From Fibrisoma limi BUZ 3 (lineage in GTDB: Bacteria; Bacteroidota; Bacteroidia; Cytophagales; Spirosomataceae), in assembly GCF_000296815.2 (NCBI RefSeq), contig NZ_CAIT01000007.1, positions 647,247-711,246 of the forward strand: DNA of 64,000 nt, read 5' to 3'. Made by a program: the position numbers and the translations under genes. Under the pieces are notes generated by a model. That model was not told where the DNA came from and did not search any database. It saw only the letters and a program-made list of their open reading frames with translations. Positions 1 through 9,461 of this stretch are shown here, piece after piece (positions within the stretch are counted from its first letter, which is position 1; each line of letters starts with the position of its first letter).

Positions 1-1
1 G

Positions 2-2275
2 TTTGACGACGTAACGAAAGAGTGGGGTATGGATGCACCTTCGTTTTCAAATGGGGCTGCCTACGGCGATCTGGACAACGACGGCGATCTTGACTACGTA
101 GTCAACAACATCAACGATTCGGCCTTTGTGTACCGTAATAACCTGATCGACGAAAAGAGCGAACAGGGAAATTATCTCCGTATCAAATTCGCGGGTCCCG
201 AACAAAACCGGATGGGTCTGGGGGCGACCGTTGACATCCGTTACAAAAAAGGCACAGACGCCCAGCGTCAGGTATATGAACACAGTCCTTACCGCGGCTA
301 TCTCTCAACGGTTGAACCGGTAGCTCATTTTGGCTTAGGCGACGTATCGGCAATAGACGAAGTGCGAATCGTATGGCCCGCCCATGGTACGCAGCCGGCT
401 CGCCAGCAAACCTTCCGGAATGTGAAGGCCAATCAGGTGCTGATGGTTGATGTACGCAACGCCCGCGAAACCCCTACTCACGACCCGCAGCCCACCGCAA
501 CGCCGTTTACGGAAATGACGGACTCACTGTCGATCGCCTACAAGCACGAAGAACCTGAATACATTGACTTCAACGTTCAGAAACTGCTGCCCCACAAACT
601 GTCGCAGTTCGGGCCGGCCGTATCCGTAGGCGATGTCAATGGCGACAAACTGGACGACATATTCGTTGGCGGTTCACGGTTTCGCAAAGGCGCCTTCTTC
701 CTCCAGACCATTCAGGGAAAATTTGTGCAGAAAGACCTGCTGCCCGGCCCTGCCAACGCGCCATTTATCTCAGCGCCCAATGCTCAACCCGCTAACTCAG
801 ACAAGGCCGAAGAGGATATGGGGACGCTATTCTTCGATGCAGATCTGGATGGCGATCTGGACCTGTACATCGCCAGCGGCAGCATCGAGGGCAATGCCAA
901 TACGCCGGTATTTCAGGACCGACTGTACCTCAACGACGGTCGGGGTGGTTTTACGCTGGTGCAGTCGGCTTTGCCCGCCAACACAATCAGTAAGTCCTGC
1001 GTGAAAGCGACGGACTTTGACCGCGACGGTGATCTGGACTTGTTCGTAGGGGGGCGGGTAGAACCGGATCATTATCCAAAACCGGTATCCAGTTTCATTT
1101 TCCGGAACGACTCGAAACCGGGTCAGGCGAAGTTCACGGACGTAACGAAAGCCGTAGCGCCTGGCCTGGAAAACATCGGCCTGGTTTGCGACGCCCTCTG
1201 GACCGACTACGACAACGACGGCTGGCAGGATTTGATGCTGGCTGGGGAATTTATGCCGCTGACTATCTTAAAAAATAATGGTGGCAAACAATTCACTCAT
1301 TCACTCATTCACTCATTCGCCAATGCTAAAGGCTGGTGGAGTTCGCTGGTAGCCGGTGATTTTGACCGGGATGGCGACATGGATTACATAGCTGGCAACC
1401 TTGGACTCAATGCCCGAATGCGGGCCAGTGATCGCGAACCCATCAGAATATACGCCGGCGACTTCGACAACAACGGATTCTACGACGCCATACCGACCAT
1501 TTTCATCCCCGACGAGAACGGACAGCGCCGGGAATTCACGTTTCACGGCCGCGACGACCTGATCAAGCAGATGATTTCAATGCGCGCGCGTTTTCCGTAC
1601 TACAAAGACTTTACGCAGGCCAGCATCGACAAACTGCTGAAACCCGAAGAACGTGAAAAAGCGCTGGTGCTGGAAGCCAATTATCTGCAGTCAGCCTACG
1701 TCGAGAATCGGGGCGATGGCACTTTTGCGCTACACCCGCTGCCTACTCAGGCCCAACTGGCACCTATCTTCGGTATGATTGCCGACGATGTCGATCACGA
1801 TGGCAACCTGGATGTCGTGCTGGTGGGCAACGATTACAGCGGAGAGGTTCTGATGGGCCGCTACGACGCTCTGAACGGCTTATGGTTGAAAGGCAACGGG
1901 CAAGGGGACTTTATCCCGCAGTCCCTCGCAACCAGCGGCTTCTATGTGCCGGGCAATGCCAAAGGGCTGGCTCAACTGACCAATGCGCAGGGACAGTCGC
2001 TGTTGGTAGCTTCGCAAAACCGGGGGCGGCTCTGCATTTTCCGTGAGAATCAGCCCAATCACATCATTCGTCTGCAACCTACCGACGTAGCTGCTGAGCT
2101 TGTGTATGCGGACCAGAAAAAGCAGAAAGTAGAGTTCTACTACGGTCACTCGTTTCTATCGCAATCCGCACGCCAGCTTACGGTAGGACCGCAGGTAAAA
2201 TCAGTGGAAATTATCGATTCACGGGGCCGTAAACGAGCTGTGCCGATTAACAGCAATGCGGTCGCCGGTCACTGA
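2..2275 (+). CDS. FG-GAP/VCBS repeat protein with ASPIC/UnbV domain, 5' end missing
   Basis: The reading frame is open from base 2, so the gene begins before the window; the first ATG at 29 is internal. Calcium-binding-like FG-GAP/VCBS motifs recur through the protein (for example DLDNDGDLD, DVNGDKLDD, DADLDGDLD, DFDRDGDLD, DYDNDGWQD, DVDHDGNLD), as expected for beta-propeller blades. Residues about 45-145 after the ATG match the ASPIC/UnbV domain (NRMGLGATV, then HFGLGDV), which sits between propeller sections. Such proteins are typically exported surface or periplasmic proteins and are common next to SusC/SusD genes in Bacteroidota; no such genes are visible here. The signal peptide would lie outside the window. 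The substrate is unknown. A perfect hairpin terminator follows the stop codon. Confidence 0.88.
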   Translation, partial: FDDVTKEWGMDAPSFSNGAAYGDLDNDGDLDYVVNNINDSAFVYRNNLIDEKSEQGNYLRIKFAGPEQNRMGLGATVDIRYKKGTDAQRQVYEHSPYRGYLSTVEPVAHFGLGDVSAIDEVRIVWPAHGTQPARQQTFRNVKANQVLMVDVRNARETPTHDPQPTATPFTEMTDSLSIAYKHEEPEYIDFNVQKLLPHKLSQFGPAVSVGDVNGDKLDDIFVGGSRFRKGAFFLQTIQGKFVQKDLLPGPANAPFISAPNAQPANSDKAEEDMGTLFFDADLDGDLDLYIASGSIEGNANTPVFQDRLYLNDGRGGFTLVQSALPANTISKSCVKATDFDRDGDLDLFVGGRVEPDHYPKPVSSFIFRNDSKPGQAKFTDVTKAVAPGLENIGLVCDALWTDYDNDGWQDLMLAGEFMPLTILKNNGGKQFTHSLIHSFANAKGWWSSLVAGDFDRDGDMDYIAGNLGLNARMRASDREPIRIYAGDFDNNGFYDAIPTIFIPDENGQRREFTFHGRDDLIKQMISMRARFPYYKDFTQASIDKLLKPEEREKALVLEANYLQSAYVENRGDGTFALHPLPTQAQLAPIFGMIADDVDHDGNLDVVLVGNDYSGEVLMGRYDALNGLWLKGNGQGDFIPQSLATSGFYVPGNAKGLAQLTNAQGQSLLVASQNRGRLCIFRENQPNHIIRLQPTDVAAELVYADQKKQKVEFYYGHSFLSQSARQLTVGPQVKSVEIIDSRGRKRAVPINSNAVAGH
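1291..1318 (+). repeat. Short tandem repeat, 8-bp unit ATTCACTC, 3.5 copies, inside a coding region
   Basis: Three and a half direct copies of ATTCACTC lie inside the FG-GAP/ASPIC gene and encode the stretch FTHSLIHSF. The unit is not a multiple of three, so gain or loss of one copy would shift the frame. Related proteins usually have a non-repetitive linker here before the GWW...AGDFD motif. Confidence 0.8.
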
Positions 2276-2301
2276 ATCACCAACATCGTTTTCAAATCAA
2301 T

Positions 2302-2333
2302 GAAAAAGCCCTGATGTCTGTCAGGGCTTTTTC
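2302..2333. terminator. Bidirectional rho-independent terminator
   Basis: A perfect inverted repeat (GAAAAAGCCCTGA, 6-base loop, TCAGGGCTTTTTC) lies between two convergent genes. It has an A-tract on the left and a T-tract on the right, so it can stop transcription from both sides. Confidence 0.9.
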
Positions 2334-2335
2334 TA

Positions 2336-2845
2336 TTATTCAGTTGGGGCAGCCACCTCAGCCAGCGGCCGCAGGTTACGCTGTTCTTCTTCCGTGTATG
2401 GGAAAATATCCAGAATCTTCGTCAGGTTAACGTCCGTAATCTCGAATGGATCAAGAGCCGTGCGAAGCCCTTCCTCCACGCGGTCATAGGCCTGTTTAAC
2501 AGTTTCGGCATTAACCAGCATCACGCTCGGCGACTTTTTTTCCTTTCCCGTTTTCAGGTCTTCGATTGTAAAGACGGCCTTTACTTTGTACCAGGTTTCG
2601 CCCCCATCTTCGATATGAAAGACATCAGCCAGTTTCATTCGGTTGATGTTAGTAATTTCAAAGTCGGGCGTATTAGCCGCGACGTTCTGATACAGCCGTG
2701 TTTCGGCATCCGTGTACGAAACGGCGTCGATCAGGTAAGCCTCCGTAACGGTCTTTTGTTTAATAAACTCTTCGTTCCGCGTCCCTACGTTCGAATCATC
2801 GATAGGTTGCTGGTAGCGAATTTTTCCGAGAAACCAGTTTGGCAT
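2336..2845 (-). CDS. DUF4494 domain-containing protein
   Basis: This 169-residue soluble protein matches the DUF4494 family, which is found almost only in Bacteroidota. It opens with MPNWFLGKIRY and has the conserved run around KKSPSVMLVNAETVKQA and a C-terminal ILDIFPY. There is no signal peptide or membrane segment, so it is probably cytoplasmic. Its function is unknown. It converges with the ASPIC/UnbV gene across the shared terminator and is divergent from clpV, from which it is separated by 293 bases. That gap holds no gene and no promoter I would assign with confidence. Confidence 0.85.
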   Translation of the reverse strand: MPNWFLGKIRYQQPIDDSNVGTRNEEFIKQKTVTEAYLIDAVSYTDAETRLYQNVAANTPDFEITNINRMKLADVFHIEDGGETWYKVKAVFTIEDLKTGKEKKSPSVMLVNAETVKQAYDRVEEGLRTALDPFEITDVNLTKILDIFPYTEEEQRNLRPLAEVAAPTE

Positions 2846-3138
2846 TTTTTGCTTGATTTGTCTGGTAAAAGAACAAAAATATGGCGATAAACGTGCCTGT
2901 TTTTGAGTAATCAGGGCGCAGAAGTAACGATTTATTATGGATCACAGACCACTAGTCAAGGTAAGCAGTAGTCCCTGTATCCAATCAAATTTATACCATC
3001 GATAAACAGTCGAAAGAAGCGATAAGAAATCAGGTGCTGTTCACCAATTAACACTGCGAATAATTAAATTTTTTCTTTTTCTTTCCTGCTTTTCCATATA
3101 TTTCAGACCAGTTCTATCCTGATCCACACCACGTTACT

Positions 3139-5649
3139 ATGAATCTCGCCGAAGAGACGAAAGAGGCTATTCAAATAGCCCAGGCAATTGCCAAGGAACA
3201 TCGCCACGAACACATCGCTCCTCCCCACCTGATGCTGGGTTTACTGCATAATGATGTTGGATTTGCCTCGTGGCTTGCCAACTTGGGGAAAGATATTTAC
3301 TTCTTACGCGACTGGGCCGACTACCGGCTCGAAATGCTTCCCAAATCCAGTCAGCTAACCACTCAACCTTCGGGTGATTTAGGCGTTCAACAGACTATGA
3401 AGCTGGCTGAGCTGGTTGCCTTGCAGGTATCGGCTATGAATATTGAGCCGGTACACGTGATGGCCTCCCTGCTCAAAGCTGGCATTGCCTTCACGGCAGA
3501 TCAACTTAAATCGCTTCCAATCACGCAGAAGGAATTACTTGATGCTGCCGTTGATAACCGTGCGGTTCTGGCGGCAGTTCAGCCACAACAACCCGGAACA
3601 AACGGACAGAATGGAGCCCCCGCCCCAACAGACAATGGTGAATCGGCTTTATATAGATTTTGTACCAATAAAACCGACCTAGCCCGCGAAGGTAAGTTTG
3701 ACCGCATTATCGGCCGCGACCAGGAGCTTCGGCTGATGGTCGAAATTCTGGTTCGGCGCCTTAAACCCAATGTCATGCTCGTTGGTGAACCGGGCGTTGG
3801 TAAATCTGCCCTCATTGAGGGCTTTTCTCAGGCAATAATTGAAGGTGACGTTCCAGCTCCGCTTCAGAATTCACACTTATTTGAACTCGATTTAGGATCA
3901 CTGGCAGCCGGTGCGTCGTACAAGGGAGAAGTCGAAGACCGCCTGAAAAAAGTGCTCAAGGAGATCAAGGCGTTTGACAAAGCAATCCTGTTTATCGACG
4001 AAATCCACGTATTGCTTAACCCCAACGGGCCGCTCGGCACTGGGGTGGCGCAGTTACTAAAGCCAGAACTCGCCCGGGGTGAACTGACCGTCATTGGCGC
4101 TACAACGCTGGATGAATTCCGCCAGTACGTCGAGAAGGACGAAGCGTTTAGCCGCCGATTCGAACTTCTGAACGTACCTGAGCCAGACATCACGACGGCC
4201 CGCCGGATGCTAATCAACCTACTGCCTTATTTTGAGCAGCACCATGAATTACGGGTCGAACCCGACGTAGCGGGCGAAGCTGTACGACTGGCCAGTCGAT
4301 ACGTTAAAGACCGTCGGCTCCCCGACGCAGCCGTTGATTTGGTAGACCGCACTATGGCCGCTATTCGAACGCTGGGCGAAACCGGCCACAGTAATTTGAC
4401 CACCCTGCAACAGAATCTGGTGACCCTGAATGAACAGGTAGCGGAGCGGGATGAGGCCGAGCGGCTCGATGAATACCGCTGGCTACTACGCCAATTCCAG
4501 CAGAAAGTAAGCCCGATTCTTCAGCAGCAACTCGAAGACGATACCCCCCAGCCTGATACCATTGAAGTAGCGGATGCTTTGCGCGACTATCTGGATACGC
4601 GACTGACTCAACTACTCCCGGTGGCTCAGGTCAAACCGGAAATAGTGACCCGGCAACACATTGCCGCCATGATTTCGGCCAAAACCGGTATACCCCTCGG
4701 CAAACTGCAAAGTGCCGAACGCGAACGGCTGATGCAGATGGACGATATTTTACGGAAGCGAGTTGTCGGGCAGGACCATGCCATCAAATCGCTGTCGGCA
4801 GCTATTCTGGAGTCGCGGGCAGGGCTGACCGGTGGCAAGCAGCCAACGGGCGCGTTCTTCCTGCTGGGGCCAACTGGAACCGGAAAAACCGAACTGGCGA
4901 AGGCCCTGGCGGATTTCCTGTTTAACGACGAATCGTTCCTGATCCGCTTTGATATGTCGGAGTTTAAGGAAGAGCATTCGGCGGCTTTACTCTACGGCGC
5001 TCCTCCGGGTTACGTCGGCTACGAGCAGGGCGGTATGCTGGTGAATAAGATTCGCGAAAAGCCTTACTCCGTCGTTCTGTTCGACGAAATTGAAAAGGCT
5101 CACCCATCCGTATTTGACATCTTCCTGCAAATCCTGGACGAAGGCAAACTCCACGATCGGCTGGGTAAAGAGGGCGATTTCTCGAACGCCGTCGTACTTT
5201 TTACGTCCAACATTGGTAGTGAGTTTATTGTGCGTCAGTTTGGCGAAGGCAACATTCCGACCGCGAGTGACCTGATGGACATCATGGCCCGGCATTTCCG
5301 GCCCGAGTTTCTGGCGCGACTGACGGAAATTGTGCCATTTGCGCCGATAAGTGAACAAAATGCCGTCCGGATCTTTAACATCCACCTGCGCGGCCTGACT
5401 GACCTACTTACTAAACAGGGCATCACCCTTGAACTGACGGATGGGGTCCGTGAGCACCTGGCCCTCAATGGCTTCTCGCCCCGCTACGGTGCCCGCCCAC
5501 TCAAAGGCGTCATCCGCGGGCAGCTCCGTCGGCCGATCTCGCAGATGATTATCTCGGGGGAACTGAGCAAAGATCAGACGCTCAGGGTAGATGTGGTGGA
5601 GGGGGAGTTGACGTGGGAGGTGGTTAGTAGTAACATTCAAGCATTCTAA
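3139..5649 (+). CDS. tssH: T6SS sheath-recycling AAA+ ATPase TssH (ClpV)
   Basis: TssH/ClpV unfolds the contracted TssB/TssC sheath so that subunits can be reused. The 836-residue protein has a Clp N-domain (about 1-145) and a first AAA+ module with Walker A GEPGVGKS (216-223) and Walker B LFIDEIH. A short middle region follows, then a second AAA+ module with Walker A GPTGTGKT (577-584) and Walker B LFDEIEKAHP, and a C-terminal ClpB D2-small domain. It lacks the long coiled-coil arm typical of the disaggregase ClpB and opens a T6SS locus, which favours TssH. The GH19 gene begins 5 bases after its stop and is probably co-transcribed. Confidence 0.93.
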   Translation: MNLAEETKEAIQIAQAIAKEHRHEHIAPPHLMLGLLHNDVGFASWLANLGKDIYFLRDWADYRLEMLPKSSQLTTQPSGDLGVQQTMKLAELVALQVSAMNIEPVHVMASLLKAGIAFTADQLKSLPITQKELLDAAVDNRAVLAAVQPQQPGTNGQNGAPAPTDNGESALYRFCTNKTDLAREGKFDRIIGRDQELRLMVEILVRRLKPNVMLVGEPGVGKSALIEGFSQAIIEGDVPAPLQNSHLFELDLGSLAAGASYKGEVEDRLKKVLKEIKAFDKAILFIDEIHVLLNPNGPLGTGVAQLLKPELARGELTVIGATTLDEFRQYVEKDEAFSRRFELLNVPEPDITTARRMLINLLPYFEQHHELRVEPDVAGEAVRLASRYVKDRRLPDAAVDLVDRTMAAIRTLGETGHSNLTTLQQNLVTLNEQVAERDEAERLDEYRWLLRQFQQKVSPILQQQLEDDTPQPDTIEVADALRDYLDTRLTQLLPVAQVKPEIVTRQHIAAMISAKTGIPLGKLQSAERERLMQMDDILRKRVVGQDHAIKSLSAAILESRAGLTGGKQPTGAFFLLGPTGTGKTELAKALADFLFNDESFLIRFDMSEFKEEHSAALLYGAPPGYVGYEQGGMLVNKIREKPYSVVLFDEIEKAHPSVFDIFLQILDEGKLHDRLGKEGDFSNAVVLFTSNIGSEFIVRQFGEGNIPTASDLMDIMARHFRPEFLARLTEIVPFAPISEQNAVRIFNIHLRGLTDLLTKQGITLELTDGVREHLALNGFSPRYGARPLKGVIRGQLRRPISQMIISGELSKDQTLRVDVVEGELTWEVVSSNIQAF

Positions 5650-5654
5650 GATTT

Positions 5655-6448
5655 ATGGCTAAATCTAGCGGTCAATACACCGAGAGCGTATGTCCTGTTG
5701 TAACTCCGCAACACTTGTTCGCCTGTGGGGTCAGTCGTACTAATGCACAAATTTACGCCCCACTAATTAATTCGAGATTAGCTAGTTATGAGATAAATAC
5801 TCGACTGAGGTTAGTTCATCTTTTGGCCCAATTAATTCATGAATCAAAAGGCCTCGTAGAAATTGAAGTGAAGACAAAAAAAATAAGATTAAGAAAATCA
5901 AAAAGTTTTATGGATTTGAAAGGACTAATGAAGATTTAGATTACAGGGCTGATACACTTCTTTTAAAACAACCTCAGAGAATTGATAGCCTCGCTACTGC
6001 CAAGAAGTACGAACACAACCCAGAAAAATGGGGTAACTATTTATACAAGGACCGCTTAGGCAACCATCTGCCAGGCGACGGATATTTTTTTCGGGGCAGA
6101 GGGTTAATTCAAACTACAGGTCGTTACAATTACACTCAACTTCAGAATAGCTTGCGAAAACTGTGCTTACAACACGATACAGAAACGGCATGCTTCGCCC
6201 GTTACAACTACGTTGAGCATCCAGAACAACTAGAACGACCAGAGGATGCTATCATTTCAGCTCTATGGTTTTGGAAGACTCATAATTTAAATACCTTAGC
6301 GGATAAAGATGATCTAAGAGGCATCACACTTATAGTCAACGGAGGACTTAATGGATTTAATGATCGTAAAGAGTCTCTGGCGACCTGTAAACGTGTATTC
6401 GGTGTTACGTTCACTGTGGCGCCTGTAATTAATAAGAAATCAAAGTAA
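5655..6448 (+). pseudogene. GH19-type peptidoglycan/chitin hydrolase, candidate T6SS effector, frameshifted at A8
   Basis: Two frames together encode one GH19 (chitinase/endolysin-like) protein of about 264 residues. The first frame (from 5655) carries the catalytic-Glu motif LAQLIHESKG. It then reads out of frame at an eight-A run (5876-5883) and stops at 5939. A -1 shift, or one extra A, restores the rest: GDGYFFRGRGLIQTTGR, then PEDAIISALWFWK and INGG-like VNGGLNGFNDR, ending at 6448. There is no signal peptide, as expected for cargo injected by a T6SS. The location 5 bases after clpV, and an AT-richer composition than its neighbours, suggest an acquired cell-wall effector. No obvious periplasmic immunity gene is adjacent. 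The shift could be a real mutation, a homopolymer miscall, transcriptional slippage or programmed frameshifting (the run fits A_AAA_AAA in the right phase). Confidence 0.8.
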
Positions 6449-6647
6449 TAGAGGAGAATATCTTTAGACTCACTTATCAGTGGATTTATTGGTTTTTCTG
6501 GATCACAGACTTTTACAAACCTATTCATGAATCAGTAAGCACACTCACCGCTTACTAAACCTATGAACCTTTTTTTCGGTAATATTTGCAAAACCCAACA
6601 AGAGCCTTTATTATTGATTTTGAAAACGTTATCCACTCCATTAGATT

Positions 6648-7100
6648 ATGAATCCTACCTTAAATATGCCCGGCGCCTGGGCAGCCTATAAAGATATTCC
6701 TCCCAGTCTCTCGCCCATCAGCCAGAACAAGACGCTGTACGTTGGTAAGTTCAACGACGAACTGCTGCAGGAACCGGACGCAATCGAAGGGCTCGAGTCG
6801 GTCAACGACGTTCTGGAGCATTATAAACCCGATGTGACGCTTTCTTTATTTGATCAGGAGGGTGCTCCCGTCGTTGAAACATTTGAGTTCCGTCGGATGG
6901 GTGACTTTTCGCAGGAGGGCTTAGTCGAACAAAGCCCTATCCTGCGCGAACTGTCGGAGCAGATGCGAAACCTCCAGAAGCTAGACCGACATCTCCGCTC
7001 AAATAAACTGTTGCAAACGGCCCTACAAAACCCGCAGGCCAAGGCCATCGTGCTGGACATGATTCAGCAGATGATCGATGAAATCGATCAGGCTTCTTAA
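6648..7100 (+). CDS. tssB: T6SS contractile sheath small subunit TssB
   Basis: TssB pairs with TssC to build the contractile sheath. The 150-residue protein has the family pattern: an N-terminal beta segment (YVGKFNDE), a central RRMGDFSQEG region equivalent to the F..M.DF.P motif, and a C-terminal helical part that interlocks with TssC. The length is a little under typical proteobacterial TssB (about 165). TssC follows after 51 bases. A 199-base gap upstream, after the GH19 gene, probably holds the promoter of the tube-sheath operon, but I could not place a convincing Bacteroidota -7 element there. Confidence 0.93.
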   Translation: MNPTLNMPGAWAAYKDIPPSLSPISQNKTLYVGKFNDELLQEPDAIEGLESVNDVLEHYKPDVTLSLFDQEGAPVVETFEFRRMGDFSQEGLVEQSPILRELSEQMRNLQKLDRHLRSNKLLQTALQNPQAKAIVLDMIQQMIDEIDQAS

Positions 7101-7151
7101 GTACTAGCATTCCACAACAGAATCTGACCAAACCTTTACTGATCTTCTATC

Positions 7152-8555
7152 ATGGCTGAGGCTGAAAAAAGCTCGTCGGCGGCTGCGCCCGTACGCGAAC
7201 GCCAACCCTCTGTTGCTGTCCCCATTGAGCAGCACGTTACTCAATTGCAGCAAATGCGATTAGGCGGCTTCAAACTTCTCGAAACCAGTATTGACGGAAG
7301 CGAGATTTTTAGCCCCGAGCGCAAGGCTCGCAAAAGCATTTTTCTGACCGACGAATCGCGGAAGCAGGACCGTAAGCAACTGCGCGACCGGCTTCAGCTC
7401 TGGAAAGATATGCTGAGCAAAGAAGGTACTTCAGTGACGGAACTTGCAAAAGAAGTTGACGAGAAGTATCAGGCGACAGAGAAGCTTTATAAAGATAATC
7501 TCGCGGCCGTTGTCAGCGAAGTTCGTGAGCTGGAAAGTACCTACAAAGGCGTTGATCTGTTCTTCAAGAACGCGGAAACCAGTGGGCTTAAGATTCGAAA
7601 CATTGTTTTCATGAATGCGGGTCTTGATCAACTGAATCCAGCCGACCCGACCAACGCTGAAACTATTGAGCATATCAAAAACGAGGTCCATAAAGTGTAC
7701 AACCGCTTCGACCTCCGCGAAAGCTACTCGCTGATGGTCATTCCGGGGTATCTTGGCAGCAAGCGGACTGTCGACACCTGGGCTAAAATTGCTCATGACC
7801 ATAAGCTCATGCTCGTAACCGACTATCAGAATCTGGATAGTTTGAAAGAAACCTTAAAAGAGTTTCAACGCGAAAAGCTCGCTGCCGACGAAGGCCGCTA
7901 TGCCAACGTACTGATGGCTTGTAACCCGATTGTAGGCCGCGGTAAGTACGATGAACTCGAAGAATACGATGACTTATATGTCAACCCGTCGTCGGCCATA
8001 GCCGGTAAAATGTACATGAACCTGATCTCGCAGGTATCGGCCGGCTATCAGTACGGTTCGCTGGAAGACGTTGACGGTGCCCGGTTCGATCTGTTGAAAA
8101 CGGAGGTTGGCGAACTGGAAAATCAGGGGCTTATTCCGCTTACCAAAGAATTCGGTAAGGTAATTGCCTTCTCGGGTAAGACCTTGTACAACGGTTCAAA
8201 TATCGGCCTGAAAACCTACTCGGTGGTGCGCGTGTTCGACTGGATCATGAAAGTGCTGATGTGCTTCCTGAACAAACGGGCCATGGAGAACTGGAGCGGT
8301 AAAGTAGAGAAAGAAATTACGGAAGAGATTATCCAGTTCCTCGACCAGATTAAAGGACCAGGTAAAATTATCGAGCGTTTTGAGGCTCCGCAGTTCCGTC
8401 AGGACCCGATTCAGAAAGACCGGATTTTCGTCGACATCAACATTACGCCGTTCTTCCCGGCCAAAACGTTTGTGATTGGTTTGCACGGTGAGCGGGGCCG
8501 CGATGAAAGCACCGGTCGTCGGGGCGACTTTAAAGGGGACGTGTCTCAACGCTAA
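7152..8555 (+). CDS. tssC: T6SS contractile sheath large subunit TssC
   Basis: This is the main sheath protein. The 467-residue sequence fits the subtype iii TssC family: a variable, Ala/Ser-rich N-terminus, a central alpha/beta region with SYSLMVIPGYLGSKR, and a conserved C-terminal part (VVRVFDWIMKVLMCF, NITPFFPAKTFVI). The C-terminal ITPFFPAK block is characteristic of the sheath handshake domain. It lies between tssB and the first tssD and is clearly co-transcribed with them (13 bases to the next gene). Confidence 0.94.
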   Translation: MAEAEKSSSAAAPVRERQPSVAVPIEQHVTQLQQMRLGGFKLLETSIDGSEIFSPERKARKSIFLTDESRKQDRKQLRDRLQLWKDMLSKEGTSVTELAKEVDEKYQATEKLYKDNLAAVVSEVRELESTYKGVDLFFKNAETSGLKIRNIVFMNAGLDQLNPADPTNAETIEHIKNEVHKVYNRFDLRESYSLMVIPGYLGSKRTVDTWAKIAHDHKLMLVTDYQNLDSLKETLKEFQREKLAADEGRYANVLMACNPIVGRGKYDELEEYDDLYVNPSSAIAGKMYMNLISQVSAGYQYGSLEDVDGARFDLLKTEVGELENQGLIPLTKEFGKVIAFSGKTLYNGSNIGLKTYSVVRVFDWIMKVLMCFLNKRAMENWSGKVEKEITEEIIQFLDQIKGPGKIIERFEAPQFRQDPIQKDRIFVDINITPFFPAKTFVIGLHGERGRDESTGRRGDFKGDVSQR

Positions 8556-8568
8556 TCCGTAGTCGTCC

Positions 8569-8976
8569 ATGCCCTCGTTCAGCGCCAGTTTCAATCTTGA
8601 CGGATTCTCAACGGCGGTTAACTACGTCTATTTTGACATCAATCAGGCAGTGGATTCGCTCGGCCGCCCCGCGTCGCTGACGCGGGGCGGTAAAATAACC
8701 GTCGAATTCAACGCAACAGCCAACAATACGGTGGCGGAATGGATGGCCAATCCGGATAAGAAGATGAACGGCAGTATCGTCTTCTACGAAATGGACATGC
8801 AGAACGTAGCCCTCAAAAAGCTGGAATTCACGAATGCCTATTGCGTGGAACTGCTCGAACGCTTTGACGGTACCACGAACAATGCCAATATGGTAACGAT
8901 CATTACCATTTCACCGGAGAAGATCAAGGTTGGCGGCATCGAATTAAATAATCGCTGGCCTGAAACACCCGAATAG
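8569..8976 (+). CDS. tssD: T6SS tube protein TssD (Hcp), copy 1
   Basis: Hcp hexamers stack into the inner tube that the sheath propels. This 135-residue copy follows tssC after 13 bases. It shows the Bacteroidota TssD pattern: an N-terminal beta strand, the DSLGRPASLTRGG loop, VAEWM, a mid-protein strand with LKKLEFTNAYCV, and a C-terminal strand ending NNRWPE. By position next to the sheath genes it is the most likely main tube subunit. Two diverged paralogues lie downstream. Confidence 0.9.
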   Translation: MPSFSASFNLDGFSTAVNYVYFDINQAVDSLGRPASLTRGGKITVEFNATANNTVAEWMANPDKKMNGSIVFYEMDMQNVALKKLEFTNAYCVELLERFDGTTNNANMVTIITISPEKIKVGGIELNNRWPETPE

Positions 8977-9014
8977 TACACACTATCCCACCAGGACTTT
9001 TAACGATCTACCTC

Positions 9015-9437
9015 ATGGCAGCTTCGTTTGCGGCCGACTTTTACGTAGCTGGAAAAATTCCTCCGTACCGGGTATTGACCTGCGAATACCATCTGACGCA
9101 GCCAATCGACCCCAAAGGCCGTCCATCGGCAGGCGTACGTAGCGGACTGATTCGGGTCTCGCTGGTTGGGAATGACTACGCGACCCTCACCGACTGGGCC
9201 ATTCGCCCGGACTTGGCATACAACGGCCGGATCATCTTCAAAGACCTGACCAGCCAGATCATGAAAGTGCTGACATTCGAACAGTGCTACTGCGTATCAT
9301 ACCGGGAAATCTTCACGCCCCACCATGGCATTGACTCGGCTTATACGTTTGACCTTGGCCTGACGGCTGCCAAGATGGAACTCAACGGTATGTTACACGA
9401 TAACCAATGGCTCGACTGGCGTCGGGATGCTATATAA
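9015..9437 (+). CDS. tssD: T6SS tube protein TssD (Hcp), diverged copy 2
   Basis: A second Hcp-like protein of 140 residues. It keeps the DPKGRPSAGVRSG loop, a TDWA segment in place of AEWM, VLTFEQCYCV and a C-terminal DNQW, but is otherwise poorly conserved with copies 1 and 3. It lies between copy 1 and vgrG. Such divergence suggests a specialised role, such as the ring joining the tube to VgrG or a carrier of a particular effector; that is inference. Confidence 0.85.
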   Translation: MAASFAADFYVAGKIPPYRVLTCEYHLTQPIDPKGRPSAGVRSGLIRVSLVGNDYATLTDWAIRPDLAYNGRIIFKDLTSQIMKVLTFEQCYCVSYREIFTPHHGIDSAYTFDLGLTAAKMELNGMLHDNQWLDWRRDAI

Positions 9438-9461
9438 CCTCACCGACAAACTCATAAAACA

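Noticed and set aside
1291..1318. CRISPR-like repeat
   Set aside because: Eight-base tandem units without spacers; it is a coding microsatellite.
3139..5649. ClpB disaggregase instead of ClpV
   Set aside because: The middle region is too short for the ClpB coiled-coil arm, and the gene opens a T6SS locus.
6449..6647. A promoter for tssB at GTAATATTTG
   Set aside because: The spacing between TA and TTTG is one base too long for TAnnTTTG and there is no clear -33 element.
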